From contig NC_018868.3 in assembly GCF_000305785.2 (NCBI RefSeq), positions 4,200,270-4,264,269 on the forward strand: a stretch of 64,000 bases of DNA. The letters are read 5' to 3'. This DNA comes from Simiduia agarivorans SA1 = DSM 21679. Lineage in GTDB: Bacteria > Pseudomonadota > Gammaproteobacteria > Pseudomonadales > Cellvibrionaceae. The position numbers and the translations under genes were made by a program. Under the pieces are notes generated by a model. The model was not told the origin of the DNA. It saw only the letters and a program-made list of their open reading frames with translations, and ran no database searches. Below, one piece after another: positions 37,800 through 47,477 of this stretch (positions are counted from its first letter, which is position 1; each line of letters opens with the position of its first letter).

Positions 37800-39377
37800 A
37801 TGAGCCAGGACATTCACGCCCAACGCATCTTGATCCTCGATTTCGGATCCCAATACACCCAGCTGATTGCCCGTCGTATCCGCGAAATTGGTGTTTACTC
37901 CGAAATCCGCGCGTTTGATGTTTCCGCCGAAGAAATCCGCGACTTTGACCCCAAGGGCATTATCCTGTCCGGCGGTCCTGAGTCAGTGACCGAAGGCGCC
38001 TCGCCCCGAGCCAATGATCTGGTATTCAACCTGGGCATTCCGGTACTGGGTATTTGCTACGGCATGCAAACCATGGCCGAGCAGTTAGGTGGTAAGGTAT
38101 CCACCAGTGACCTGCGCGAATTCGGTTACGCGCAGGTAAAAGTGCACGGTACCAGCGCCTTGTTGCACGACATCAAAGACCATGTGGCCGCCGATGGCGC
38201 GAGCCTGTTGGATGTGTGGATGAGCCACGGTGACAAGGTCACTGCCATGCCTAAGGGCTTTGAGCTGATGGCCTCCACCGAGTCTTGCCCCATTGCCGGC
38301 ATGTACTGCGAAGAAAAAGATTTTTACGGCGTACAGTTCCACCCGGAAGTGACCCATACACTGCAAGGCAAGCGCTTGTTCGAACACTTCGTGCTGGAAC
38401 TGTGTGGCTGTAAAGCCCTGTGGACCCCCGCCAACATTGTGGAAGACGCCATCGCGCGCGTGCGCGAGCAGGTGGGTAGCGATCAGGTATTACTGGGCCT
38501 TTCCGGCGGCGTGGATTCCTCTGTGGTCGCCGCACTGCTGCATCGCGCCATTGGCGATCAGCTGACCTGTGTGTTCGTGGATAACGGCCTGTTGCGCAAG
38601 AACGAAGGCGACCAGGTCATGGATATGTTCGCCAAGAACATGGGCGTGAAAGTCATTCGCGCCGATGCCGAAGACCTGTTCCTGGGTCGTTTGAAAGGCA
38701 TTAATGACCCGGAGCAAAAACGTAAAATTATCGGCAACACGTTTATAGATGTGTTCGATGCAGAAGCCACCAAGCTCAAAGGTATCAAGTGGTTGGCACA
38801 GGGCACCATCTACCCGGACGTGATCGAATCCGCCGCCAGCAAAACCGGCAAGGCGCATGTGATTAAATCTCACCACAATGTGGGTGGCCTGCCGGAAGAC
38901 ATGCAGTTTGAACTGGTGGAGCCACTGCGCGAACTGTTCAAAGACGAGGTGCGTAAAATCGGTTTGGAGCTGGGCCTGCCCTACGACATGGTCTACCGCC
39001 ATCCTTTCCCGGGCCCGGGGCTGGGCGTGCGCATTCTTGGCGAAGTGAAAAAGGAATACGCCGATATTCTGCGCGAGGCCGATGCCATTTTCCTGGAAGA
39101 GCTGCACAAGGCCGACTGGTACCACAAAACCTCCCAGGCCTTTGCGGTATTCCTGCCCGTTAAATCTGTCGGTGTGGTAGGCGATGGTCGTCGCTACGAG
39201 TGGGTAGTATCGCTGCGCGCCGTTGAAACCATCGATTTCATGACCGCGCGTTGGGCACACTTGCCGTACGAGCTGCTGGAAACCGTTTCCAACCGGATTA
39301 TCAATGAAATTTCCGGCGTGTCGCGCGTGGCTTACGATGTATCGAGCAAGCCGCCGGCCACAATCGAGTGGGAATGA
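37800..39377 (+). CDS. guaA: GMP synthase (glutamine-hydrolysing) GuaA
   Basis: GuaA aminates XMP to GMP. The 525-residue protein has a class I glutamine amidotransferase domain (nucleophile Cys in LGICYGMQ near residue 86; His/Glu in [11 protein letters not shown] near 180). This is followed by the ATP pyrophosphatase domain ([16 protein letters not shown] near 235) and a C-terminal dimerisation domain ending [12 protein letters not shown] strong terminator follows. Confidence 0.97.
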   Translation: MSQDIHAQRILILDFGSQYTQLIARRIREIGVYSEIRAFDVSAEEIRDFDPKGIILSGGPESVTEGASPRANDLVFNLGIPVLGICYGMQTMAEQLGGKVSTSDLREFGYAQVKVHGTSALLHDIKDHVAADGASLLDVWMSHGDKVTAMPKGFELMASTESCPIAGMYCEEKDFYGVQFHPEVTHTLQGKRLFEHFVLELCGCKALWTPANIVEDAIARVREQVGSDQVLLGLSGGVDSSVVAALLHRAIGDQLTCVFVDNGLLRKNEGDQVMDMFAKNMGVKVIRADAEDLFLGRLKGINDPEQKRKIIGNTFIDVFDAEATKLKGIKWLAQGTIYPDVIESAASKTGKAHVIKSHHNVGGLPEDMQFELVEPLRELFKDEVRKIGLELGLPYDMVYRHPFPGPGLGVRILGEVKKEYADILREADAIFLEELHKADWYHKTSQAFAVFLPVKSVGVVGDGRRYEWVVSLRAVETIDFMTARWAHLPYELLETVSNRIINEISGVSRVAYDVSSKPPATIEWE

Positions 39378-39397
39378 TTTCTCCCATCACGCGTTAG

Positions 39398-39424
39398 AAA
39401 AACCCGGCAAGTGCCGGGTTTTTT
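39398..39424 (+). terminator. Terminator after guaA
   Basis: Stem AACCCGGC / GCCGGGTT with loop AAGT and a T-run. Confidence 0.9.
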
Positions 39425-39584
39425 ATTGCACTTAAGTTCATGTCTGGTTGGTGTATGATCGGCTGCAGTCGGGCCCTTTCACGCCCGGTTTTGCGTGGCG
39501 CAATACCGGCTGAACAGTCGGACCAAGCGATAATGGCTACAGTCGTTTGGTAAGTTGATTGGGGAATATCAGGGAGGTGGAGCG

Positions 39585-40019
39585 GTGAACTTAGCGAGTT
39601 GGTTTGCGAAAAGTGACAGATACGATGGTATCAGGCCAATCAATATCTATGCCATGAGGGTAATCTATTGCCTCATGGTTTTTGTGTTGGGCGCAGAGGT
39701 GTGGGGCTATATTTTTTCCTACACCGGTCGATGGGGCGAAAATGATGCTGTCGCCTGGAGTGTGTGGGCGGCATTTTCGGTACTGGCGTTGGTGGGCATC
39801 TTTCGCACTGTTGAAATGATTCCGGTGTTATTGCTGGAAATTGTCTACAAGGTATTGTGGCTTATTTTGGTGGTTTATCCCCTGTGGCGTTCCAATGAAC
39901 TGGTGGGCTCAGGCGTGGAAGAAACTGCCTTTGCTTTTGGTCTGGTCATTCTTCCGATTCTGGCGATGCCCTGGGGCTATGTGTTCAATCGCTATGTCAT
40001 GGGCAGGTCACGGAGCTGA
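39585..40019 (+). CDS. Hypothetical membrane protein
   Basis: This 144-residue protein has about four hydrophobic helices (near residues 25-44, 57-75, 82-100 and 115-135) and short charged ends. No known family was recognised. The GTG at 39585 is chosen because GGGAGG lies seven bases upstream; the frame is open to a TTG at 39555. The gene stands alone between the guaA terminator and an amidohydrolase on the same strand, 146 bases apart. Confidence 0.65.
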   Translation: MNLASWFAKSDRYDGIRPINIYAMRVIYCLMVFVLGAEVWGYIFSYTGRWGENDAVAWSVWAAFSVLALVGIFRTVEMIPVLLLEIVYKVLWLILVVYPLWRSNELVGSGVEETAFAFGLVILPILAMPWGYVFNRYVMGRSRS

Positions 40020-40165
40020 TGGTTCGGCCCGTATCATCGGCTGCTCAGGTACCCACGGCCTGAGCGGGAGTGGTTTGAACGTGCAACTTCGATTTTGTTA
40101 TGGTGCCTGCCTCATGATCTGAAGCTCAAGGCGAGTTCGCATTGAGCCTGTGCAAAGGACGCTTC

Positions 40166-41656
40166 ATGAATAAATGGCTTCGCCGTACGGCTATCTTCCT
40201 GGGTGTGATGATCCCCCTGAGCGGTTTAATCGCCTATCTCGTTGTGGATAATGCGTTGGCCAGAATGTATGGCGAAACGACGCCCCTGGCAAAACCCCAG
40301 CTTGGCGCAGAATCGCCAGACAAATATCTGCTGACCAATGTCCAGGTTTTATCCGCGGACGGTCGCGGTTTTGAATCAGATCTGTCGGTATTAATCGCTG
40401 ACGGCACGATTGAATCCATTGGTCATGCCCAGACGTTCGGGAACTCAATACCGAGAGTCGATGGTGGTGGTCAGTATCTGGTGCCCGGGTTGACCGATTC
40501 CCACGTTCATCTGTGGCGTAGCCGCAATGATCTTCTGCTGTACCTCGCCAACGGGGTCACCCAGGTGCGTGAAATGCATGCGCAGCCGCACCACTTGAAT
40601 TGGCGCGAAACACTGTCGGCCGGCGCATTGGGTCCGGATTTGTACCTGGTAGCAGCGCAGCTAGCCACTTACCCCTTCTGGGAAGGTTTGTGGCGGACTT
40701 TTACTACAGAACGTCAGGTGGTCGGCAGTCGCAGTGCTACCCGGGCTCGGATCCCCGCGTTGATTGCGCAAGGCTATGATGCTATCAAGGCCAGTAGTTT
40801 TTTAAGTCGTGAGCATTATCTGACCGCAAGTGATGCCATCAGCGACAGTCAGATTCCATTGGTCGGTCATTTGCCGCTTGAAGCCAATCTGGCGGATTTG
40901 TGGTCCTCCAATCAGCGCGAACTGGCCCATGTGGAAGAGTTGGTAAAGGCATTGGCCCGGGAAATCGGCGGCTACACCGGGGCCAAACAGAATGAATTTC
41001 TGGCGCATGTGCGAGCCCGGCGGCAGGCAGTCGCCAAACAGTTGCGTGCTCGCGACATCGCCGTGACGACCACCATTGCCTTGGTGCACAGTTTTGCAGG
41101 TCAAAAACTGGATCTCCAGTCGGCATTGGCGCAAGTCGAGTTCAACTATGTAAACCCGGGTGTGGCACGAGGGCAGGCCATGGGCTGGCTTCCGGGCGTC
41201 AATCCTTATCAGGTACCGGCTTCACGTAAAGTGGGCGATTGGCAACGCCGTTACGCTGACTATTGGGATACCTATGCCAAAGCCCATGTGTTGATGCTGG
41301 AAGCGCTGTATGCAGAAGGTGTTATGTTGCTGGCAGGGACTGATGCCAGCGTGCCGGTGATGGTGCCCGGTTTTTCTATGCATTCCGAGCTGCTTGCCCT
41401 GCAGGCAGCGGGCCTGTCACCCACCGACGTGCTGGCGGCTGCCACGCGCTCACCAGGCCATTGGATGAACTGGAACACCGGCAAAATAGCCGTCGGGTAC
41501 AGGGCAAACCTTATCCTGCTGCGGGATAATCCGCTCGAGGACATTGCCGCTACCGCAAGTCTGGAGTCAGTGATTATCCGAGGGCGTTTTCTCACGCGGC
41601 AAGATCTGGACGCGTTGCTGTTGGCGGTAGAGCACGCCAACAGGGCGGCGGACTGA
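40166..41656 (+). CDS. Membrane-anchored amidohydrolase family protein
   Basis: This 496-residue protein has an N-terminal membrane helix (about residues 8-29). An amidohydrolase barrel follows with metal motif TDSHVHLWRS (about 112-121), Lys in YDAIKASSF, His in VGHLPLEA and Asp in LAGTDASVPVMVPG. This pattern belongs to the imidazolonepropionase-like and Xaa-Pro dipeptidase-like group of extracytoplasmic hydrolases. The substrate is unknown. AAAGGA precedes the ATG at 40166 by six bases. Confidence 0.82.
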   Translation: MNKWLRRTAIFLGVMIPLSGLIAYLVVDNALARMYGETTPLAKPQLGAESPDKYLLTNVQVLSADGRGFESDLSVLIADGTIESIGHAQTFGNSIPRVDGGGQYLVPGLTDSHVHLWRSRNDLLLYLANGVTQVREMHAQPHHLNWRETLSAGALGPDLYLVAAQLATYPFWEGLWRTFTTERQVVGSRSATRARIPALIAQGYDAIKASSFLSREHYLTASDAISDSQIPLVGHLPLEANLADLWSSNQRELAHVEELVKALAREIGGYTGAKQNEFLAHVRARRQAVAKQLRARDIAVTTTIALVHSFAGQKLDLQSALAQVEFNYVNPGVARGQAMGWLPGVNPYQVPASRKVGDWQRRYADYWDTYAKAHVLMLEALYAEGVMLLAGTDASVPVMVPGFSMHSELLALQAAGLSPTDVLAAATRSPGHWMNWNTGKIAVGYRANLILLRDNPLEDIAATASLESVIIRGRFLTRQDLDALLLAVEHANRAAD

Positions 41657-41700
41657 GTCACTTAAATTAAGCCAGCCCGTCGCACTGGCCACACGGATAC

Positions 41701-41731
41701 AAAAAGCCCCGGAGCATGTGCCGGGGCGTTT
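41701..41731. terminator. Bidirectional terminator between the amidohydrolase and the antiporter operon
   Basis: Stem GCCCCGG / CCGGGGC with an eight-base loop, flanked by AAAAA on the left and GTTTT on the right, so it can act in both directions for the two convergent units. Confidence 0.75.
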
Positions 41732-41808
41732 TGCGGGAAGCCTACTTTGCTTGCAGACGTATCATTGACTGTCGTGGGTTTATCCGTTTCTCTCCGGTTG
41801 ATGCGTTG

Positions 41809-43515
41809 TTAACGTCCTATACCGGATAAATCCAATACCAGAAATACGGCCAGAATGGCAGAAATCCAGAACACCATGCTGCCGGTGGGCCAGCTTTCTG
41901 AAAGGTAGTATTTGGCCAGGGGCGTCTTGTTGAATTCGGATTGCGCGCCGGATTTAATGGCTGAGAAGGTTGTTTGTGCGGCCATTTTTGCCCGGCTGAG
42001 TACCGACAAAGTCCAATGTGCCCCGCCAGGAATCAGCTTGCGATAGAACCATTCCGCATCGATGTTGACCGAGCGCAATTCTGGCGGATACATGCCGCGT
42101 TTGTTCAACCAAACGAAGGCCAGCGCCGAGAAGAACAGCAGCTGGGTTTGCGCCAACACGTGGGTGACATCGTAAGGCCAGTAATCCATGGCCCAGGGCA
42201 GCAGTGCGTAGAGGTATTGCGGCTGGGTGCCAATAAAAATACACAGCGCGGCGGCAATGCTCATGGCCACCAGCATATTGCGTGGCGCCTCTTCGGTGCG
42301 GATGCCCGAGTCGTGATGGAAGAAGGCGAAGTAGGGGATCTTGATGCCGGCGTGATGGAAGACGCCAGCGGAGGCGAACAACATCAGGAGCCAGAAGTAA
42401 CCGTGGTTTTCCATCATCAGCGCGGTCATCACCATGGATTTGCTGACAAAACCGCTGAACAGCGGGAAGGCCGAAATCGACAGGGCGCCCACGATGCACA
42501 GCATCGTGGTTTTGGGCATGGACTTGTACAGCCCGCCCAGATCCGAGCCATTGATATTGCCCACCCGGTAGAGTACCGCGCCCATGCTCATGAACAGCAG
42601 GCCTTTGAAGATCACGTCGCTGAACGCATGAGCTACTGCGCCGTTCAGCGCCAGCGCGGTGCCGATACCGATGCCGGTGACCATAAAGCCCACCTGGTTG
42701 ATCAGGCTGTAAGCCAGGACCTTGCGCAAATCGTTTTCGATCACCGCGTAAAAAATCGGGAAACAGGCCATGGTCACGCCGATGTAGATCAGTATGTCTT
42801 CACCGGCAAATCCGCGCGCGAGACTGTAAACGGCCACCTTGGTGGTGAAGGCCGACAGGAAAACGGTGCCGGTAACGGTGGCCTCCGGATAGCCATCGGT
42901 AAGCCAGGTGTGCAGAAACGGAAAGGCGCATTTGATGCCGAAGGCGATGAAGATCAAGCTGCCGGCGATACCGGCGTCGAGGCCAATGTGATCGAACGCC
43001 AGCGAGCCTGCCTGATGGTAATAGGCGAGCGCGCCTGCCAGCAGTAAAACGCCGGAAAGCACCTGATACACCAGGTAGCGGACACCGGCTTTTAACGCCC
43101 GCTCGGTGCCGCGTGCCCAGATCAGGAACACGGAACTGATCGCCAGGAATTCCCAGAATATGAACAGGGTGATCAGATCGCCGGCGAATACGGCACCGAG
43201 TGCGCTGCCCGCGTACATGAGGCCGGCAACGTGCTGTTTGGTGTCGGTGACATGCAACGCAAAAATACCGGCAAACACACTGGCGATGCAGAACAGGTAG
43301 CCGAATAACAGACTGAGTTTATCGGCCCGGAGCACCACCAGTTCGAAATTCATCAAGGTGTAGGAGACAGTGCTGCCGGCGTCGATAACCTGCCATAAAT
43401 AAAAGCCCGCCACCAAGGGCGTTGCCAACAGAATCAGTTGCCTCGGCAGGCCGCGCACCAACGCCACCAGGGCGGCAGCCACAAAAAAGATCAGGAAGGG
43501 TGGGAACTCACTCAT
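41809..43515 (-). CDS. Mnh/Mrp antiporter NuoL/N-like subunit (third, last gene of operon)
   Basis: This 568-residue membrane protein belongs to the proton-pumping NADH:quinone oxidoreductase / MrpD family. About fourteen helices include the conserved Glu segment LFIFWEFLAISSVFLIW (about residue 120), the Lys region GIKCAFPFLHTWLTDGYPEA and KVLAYSLINQVGFM. The C-terminal 100 residues form an extension with a final helix. It is the last gene of a minus-strand operon and overlaps the preceding small gene by eight bases. It is a second-type subunit distinct from the other two. Confidence 0.85.
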   Translation of the reverse strand: MSEFPPFLIFFVAAALVALVRGLPRQLILLATPLVAGFYLWQVIDAGSTVSYTLMNFELVVLRADKLSLLFGYLFCIASVFAGIFALHVTDTKQHVAGLMYAGSALGAVFAGDLITLFIFWEFLAISSVFLIWARGTERALKAGVRYLVYQVLSGVLLLAGALAYYHQAGSLAFDHIGLDAGIAGSLIFIAFGIKCAFPFLHTWLTDGYPEATVTGTVFLSAFTTKVAVYSLARGFAGEDILIYIGVTMACFPIFYAVIENDLRKVLAYSLINQVGFMVTGIGIGTALALNGAVAHAFSDVIFKGLLFMSMGAVLYRVGNINGSDLGGLYKSMPKTTMLCIVGALSISAFPLFSGFVSKSMVMTALMMENHGYFWLLMLFASAGVFHHAGIKIPYFAFFHHDSGIRTEEAPRNMLVAMSIAAALCIFIGTQPQYLYALLPWAMDYWPYDVTHVLAQTQLLFFSALAFVWLNKRGMYPPELRSVNIDAEWFYRKLIPGGAHWTLSVLSRAKMAAQTTFSAIKSGAQSEFNKTPLAKYYLSESWPTGSMVFWISAILAVFLVLDLSGIGR

Positions 43516-43762
43516 CGTAGTAGTCTTCCTTACGCATCAATACATTGCGCATCCGTTTGGCCACCACCACTAACAGCACACAGGCAACAAAGCCGTAAAT
43601 GGCGTAAAAGGCCGGAATTTTTTCCCAATCGAAACCGATATGCCGGTGCACCACCAGATCGGCAATCACCAGCAACACGCAAATGGCATAGAAACCCTTG
43701 AGTAGTCGATCAACGTTTTCGGGCCGGTCAAACAGATAGACTTTTTCTTTTTCATCCGACAT
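43508..43762 (-). CDS. Small two-helix membrane protein in the antiporter operon
   Basis: This 84-residue protein has two hydrophobic helices (about residues 22-40 and 50-68), an acidic N-terminus (MSDEKEKVYLFDRPENV) and a charged C-terminus ending EDYYDE. It lies between two NuoL/N-like genes with one base of gap upstream and an eight-base overlap downstream, so it is surely part of the operon. It does not match MnhC, E, F or G. An accessory subunit is the likely role; no family was recognised. Confidence 0.75.
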   Translation of the reverse strand: MSDEKEKVYLFDRPENVDRLLKGFYAICVLLVIADLVVHRHIGFDWEKIPAFYAIYGFVACVLLVVVAKRMRNVLMRKEDYYDE

Positions 43763-43763
43763 A

Positions 43764-45230
43764 TCAGTGGCCTCCCGCTGCCAGACCCGCCAATTGATAG
43801 AAAGGGTCGGGGTAGAAGAACAGGATCAGGCTGGCGCCCGAGGTAATGATCATGGCAAGCAGCATGGGTTTTGGTGCTTCTGCAATCCGGGTGTAGTGTT
43901 CACCGCTGGCCGGCGTGCTGAAAAACGCGCGGATCGGGATGGGCAGCAAGTACAAAATATTCAGTAGAGAACTCACCATCAGCACGCCAAGCAACAAGAG
44001 CTGACCGGATTCCACGGCGCCGAGGCCCAGGTACCATTTACTCCACATACCACCAAAGGGTGGCAGGCCGATAATGCTGAGCGTGCCAATGAAAAAGGCC
44101 GCAAAAGTTAATGGCATGGCACGGCCCAACCCATCTAACTCGCTCACATATTTCTTGTGGGCCGCCACCATGATGGCGCCAGCGGCAAAGAACAGGGTGA
44201 TTTTGGCAAAGGCATGCATGGCGATGTGCATGGACGCGCCGATCAGACCAGCCTGGCTCGCCAGCATGGCACCCAGTACGATGTAACTCAGTTGGCTCAC
44301 GGTGGAGTAGGCCAGTCGCGCTTTGAGATTGTCTTTGGTCATGGCCACCAGTGATGCGCCCAGAATAGTGGCAGCCACCACCCAGATCAGCCCGCCGGTG
44401 ACATCGTTAGAGAGAATGAAGTCACTGCCGAAGATGTAAATGGTGACTTTAAGTAAGGTGAACACACCGGCCTTCACCACGGCCACGGCATGCAGCAGCG
44501 CGCTCACCGGCGTGGGCGCCACCATGGCTGCCGGCAGCCAACGGTGAAAGGGCATGACCGCCGCTTTGCCGATACCGAACAGGAACAGCGCGTAAAGCAG
44601 GCCGGCCCAGGCGGGATCGATATGGCCTGCGAGTATGCCACCGTGAGCGAAATCCACCCGCCCGGTAAGCGCCCAGGTCACCAGAATGCCCAGCAGGAAC
44701 AAACCGATGGAGGTGCCCAGCAAAATACCCAGATAAATCCGGCCACCGCGGCGCGCTTCCGGTGTTCCAGCATGGGTCACGAGCGGGTAGGTAGCCAGTG
44801 TCACGCAATTCATAAAACAGAAACAGCGTAAACAGATTGCCGGCAAATGCGATTGCCATTGTAGCGGCGATGGAAACGGCGAAGGCGGCATAAAAGCGCG
44901 TTTGGTTTTTTCGTGGTGACCACGCATGTAGCCAATGGCATATACCGAGGTCACTACCCAGAGCAAACCGGCGACCAGCGCAAACAGCATGCCCAGTGCT
45001 TCAATTTTGAACGCGATCGCAATACCGGGTATCGGTTCAAAAAGGGTCAGTTCAAAGTGTTCGCCATTCAGGAAGCGGTTGGCCAGCATTACGACCAATA
45101 CCGCCACGGCTGAAGCGGTTATCAGTGTCACGCCTTCCCGGACATTGGCATTGCGGCGGGTGGCAACAATGCCGACGGCACCGGCCAGCGGCAACAACAT
45201 AAGGGCAAGCATCAGGGTTTCAGCACTCAT
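43764..45230 (-). CDS. Mnh/Mrp antiporter NuoL/N-like subunit with a local frame shift
   Basis: The 488-residue frame is MrpD/NuoN-like at both ends (GMLFALVAGLLWVVTSVYAIGYMRGHHEK; GIGKAAVMPFHRWLPAAMVAPTPVSALLHAVAVVKAG). Residues about 109-142 are out of frame. The expected text, including MAIAFAGNLFTLFLFYEL then LTLATYPLV, lies in the neighbouring frame. One A is missing in the A-run (plus-strand T-run 44906-44911), and an extra G at about 44804 (CGTG for CTG) restores the frame. The lost piece includes the conserved Glu helix. Start ATG 45230 overlaps the previous gene by four bases. Confidence 0.82.
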   Translation of the reverse strand: MSAETLMLALMLLPLAGAVGIVATRRNANVREGVTLITASAVAVLVVMLANRFLNGEHFELTLFEPIPGIAIAFKIEALGMLFALVAGLLWVVTSVYAIGYMRGHHEKTKRAFMPPSPFPSPLQWQSHLPAICLRCFCFMNCVTLATYPLVTHAGTPEARRGGRIYLGILLGTSIGLFLLGILVTWALTGRVDFAHGGILAGHIDPAWAGLLYALFLFGIGKAAVMPFHRWLPAAMVAPTPVSALLHAVAVVKAGVFTLLKVTIYIFGSDFILSNDVTGGLIWVVAATILGASLVAMTKDNLKARLAYSTVSQLSYIVLGAMLASQAGLIGASMHIAMHAFAKITLFFAAGAIMVAAHKKYVSELDGLGRAMPLTFAAFFIGTLSIIGLPPFGGMWSKWYLGLGAVESGQLLLLGVLMVSSLLNILYLLPIPIRAFFSTPASGEHYTRIAEAPKPMLLAMIITSGASLILFFYPDPFYQLAGLAAGGH

Positions 45231-46702
45231 GGCATTACCCCGCTCAGAATGGCCACGGCCTGTTGGGCAATGCCCACCGTCAGCTCAGTGTTCAGACCGA
45301 AATAGATGTTGGCGATCACCAGCGCCCAGGTGGGCACCAGTAATAACAGCGGCGCTTCGGTGACCTGCCGGCCGTTGTCGGTGGTCGGTTTGAAGTAGAG
45401 TGCTTCAATCAGTTTGCCCACATACACCACCGCCAACAGCGAACCAGCGAGGATGACCCCCACGGAAATCCACGCTTGCTGCTCCAGCGCGGCGGTAACC
45501 AGATACCATTTACTGATGAAGCCGGCAGTGCCCGGTACCCCCACGAGGCTCAGGCCGCCAATCACGATGGCGCCAAAGGTCCAGGGCATCATTCTGCCAA
45601 GCCCCTGGATCTGCTCCATGTGGCAGGCGCCCAGGCGATAGATAATGGCGCCGATGGCCATGAACAGCGCGCCCTTCATCAGGGCGTGATTAAACAGGTG
45701 CACCAGCGCGGCGGTGACGCCGGTGGCCGAGGCCAGGCCGATTCCCAGGGCCATGTAACCCACCTGCGCCACACTGGAGTAGGCCAGCAGGCGTTTGACG
45801 TTTTTCTGGTAGATGGCATAGACCGAGGCAATCAGTATGCCGGCGATGCCCGCCACCATGAGCAGCTCATCGGCAGGGGTGATCTGGGCAAATCCTTCTG
45901 GGAACACGGTGCCGAGCATACGCAACAACACATACACCGCCACTTTGGTCGCGGTGGCGGCGAGAAACACGGTGACCACCGAGGGCGCATAGGTGTAGGC
46001 GTTGGGCAGCCAAAGGTGCAATGGAAACAGTGCCAGTTTGAGCGCAACGCCAATCATGATGAAGGCAAACCCGGTTTCCACGGTTCTCAGGTGCACCACA
46101 CCGGGCAGAATGGCTTCCAGATCCTGCATGTTCAGGCTGCCGGTCTGGGAATAGATCAGGCCCACACCAATGAGATAAAAGGTTGCGCCAATGGTGCCCA
46201 TGATCAGGTATTGGTAGGCCGAGGTCAGCGCCTGCCGTTGTTTGCCCAGGCTGATGAGCGCGTAGGAGGCGAGCGAGGAAATTTCAAGGAATACGAAAAT
46301 ATTGAAAATGTCGCCGGTCTGGGTCATGCCCAGCAAACCTGTCAGGCACAGCAACAGGGCGCTGTAAAACAGCGGAATTTTGTCGGCCGGAATTTCCTGC
46401 TCGGCACTCAGCAACGCATAGGGCAGGGTCAGGGCGGCGATGGACGCGACGATCAGTGCGACAAATGCATTGACCGCATCGATGCGGTATTCAATGCCCC
46501 AAGGTGGCGCCCAGCCGCCCAATTCGTAGCTGATGGTGCCGTGATTGACCACCATCCAAAGCTGCGTGGCAGCCAAAAATGCACAGACAGCAGCGACAAT
46601 ACAGGCAATGGCCCAGGGGGTGCGGCCGCGAGGGCTGATGGCCACAAGGGGCGCGGCCATCAGCGGCAATACCACCAGCAACAGGCTTATGTGATTTCCC
46701 AT
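45227..46702 (-). CDS. mnhD: Mnh/Mrp antiporter NuoL/N-like subunit (first, MnhD-like)
   Basis: This 491-residue subunit is intact and closest to MnhD. It has the Glu helix GDIFNIFVFLEISSLASYALISLG (about residue 135), the Lys in GVALKLALFPLHLWLPNAYTYAP (about 215), and KRLLAYSSVAQVGYMALG with a further Lys (about 310). Such subunits form the proton and sodium channels of the complex. It overlaps mnhC by one base and the next gene by four. Confidence 0.92.
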   Translation of the reverse strand: MGNHISLLLVVLPLMAAPLVAISPRGRTPWAIACIVAAVCAFLAATQLWMVVNHGTISYELGGWAPPWGIEYRIDAVNAFVALIVASIAALTLPYALLSAEQEIPADKIPLFYSALLLCLTGLLGMTQTGDIFNIFVFLEISSLASYALISLGKQRQALTSAYQYLIMGTIGATFYLIGVGLIYSQTGSLNMQDLEAILPGVVHLRTVETGFAFIMIGVALKLALFPLHLWLPNAYTYAPSVVTVFLAATATKVAVYVLLRMLGTVFPEGFAQITPADELLMVAGIAGILIASVYAIYQKNVKRLLAYSSVAQVGYMALGIGLASATGVTAALVHLFNHALMKGALFMAIGAIIYRLGACHMEQIQGLGRMMPWTFGAIVIGGLSLVGVPGTAGFISKWYLVTAALEQQAWISVGVILAGSLLAVVYVGKLIEALYFKPTTDNGRQVTEAPLLLLVPTWALVIANIYFGLNTELTVGIAQQAVAILSGVMP

Positions 46703-47058
46703 TACAATGAATGATCCATTTGATGAATTTTGTCTTCCTCAATGGTGCCGTAGGATTCCTTGATACGAATCACCAGCGCCAGCGCCAACGCCGTGGTGGC
46801 AACACCCACCACAATGGCGGTGAGAATCAGCACGTGTGGCAAGGGATTGGAATAGGTTTCCACGCCTTCGGTGACTATCGGCGCCGCGCCGCCGTCCACC
46901 GCACCCAGGCTGATGTAGAGAAAAAATACCGACACCTGAAAAATATTCAGGCCAATGACTTTTTTTATCAGGTTGCCACGGCTGATCACCGCATAGAGCC
47001 CCACCATCATCAGGATAATGACAATCCAGTAATTGTAATGCCCGATAAAAATATCCAT
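46702..47058 (-). CDS. mnhC: Mnh/Mrp antiporter subunit C (NuoK-like)
   Basis: This 118-residue, three-helix protein has the NuoK/MnhC pattern: LYAVISRGNLIKKVIGLNIFQ (Glu replaced at some NuoK positions), SNPLPHVLILTAIVVGVATTALALALV and a charged tail. It lies between mnhB and mnhD, sharing single bases with both. Confidence 0.92.
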   Translation of the reverse strand: MDIFIGHYNYWIVIILMMVGLYAVISRGNLIKKVIGLNIFQVSVFFLYISLGAVDGGAAPIVTEGVETYSNPLPHVLILTAIVVGVATTALALALVIRIKESYGTIEEDKIHQMDHSL

Positions 47059-47477
47059 TACTCTCTACCCCTGCCGGCAAAGGCAAAAAACATAATCAAC
47101 ATGGCCGCGGCGACCGTGATGCCCACGCCCAGTTCAACCAGCAGAATGCCGATGTGCTGGCCGGCAATTTGGTTGCTGCCCAGTGGCGTATAGTCGAGAT
47201 AATTGGCGCCCAGAAAAAGCGAGGCGATACCCACGCCCGCATAAATCAATACACCAAGCGCTGCCAGTATGCGCAACCAGTGCGCCGGGATGATTTTTTC
47301 TGCGTTGTCCAACCCGAATACCAGCGAATATAAAATGAACGCCGCACTGAAAATCACGCCGGCCTGAAAACCGCCGCCGGGGCCGAAATCGCCATGGAAT
47401 TGGACATAAAGTGCAAACAGGATGATCAGCGGGATCAGGAATTTGGCAATGACATGCAGAATCAGATCAGGCTTCAT
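47058..47477 (-). CDS. mnhB: Mnh/Mrp antiporter subunit B
   Basis: This 139-residue, four-helix protein has the MnhB signature HGDFGPGGGFQAGVIFSAAFIL (about residues 27-48). The ATG at 47477 gives MKPDLILHVIAKFLIP. It overlaps the end of the DUF4040 gene by 11 bases and the start of mnhC by one. Confidence 0.92.
   Translation of the reverse strand: MKPDLILHVIAKFLIPLIILFALYVQFHGDFGPGGGFQAGVIFSAAFILYSLVFGLDNAEKIIPAHWLRILAALGVLIYAGVGIASLFLGANYLDYTPLGSNQIAGQHIGILLVELGVGITVAAAMLIMFFAFAGRGRE

Noticed and set aside
41974..43047. Plus-strand open frame of 357 codons opposite the last antiporter gene
   Set aside because: His/Gln/Arg-rich translation typical of the antisense of a hydrophobic membrane protein; the minus-strand gene is clear.
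45476..46714. Plus-strand open frame of 412 codons opposite mnhD
   Set aside because: Same reason: antisense of a membrane protein gene with intact MnhD motifs.
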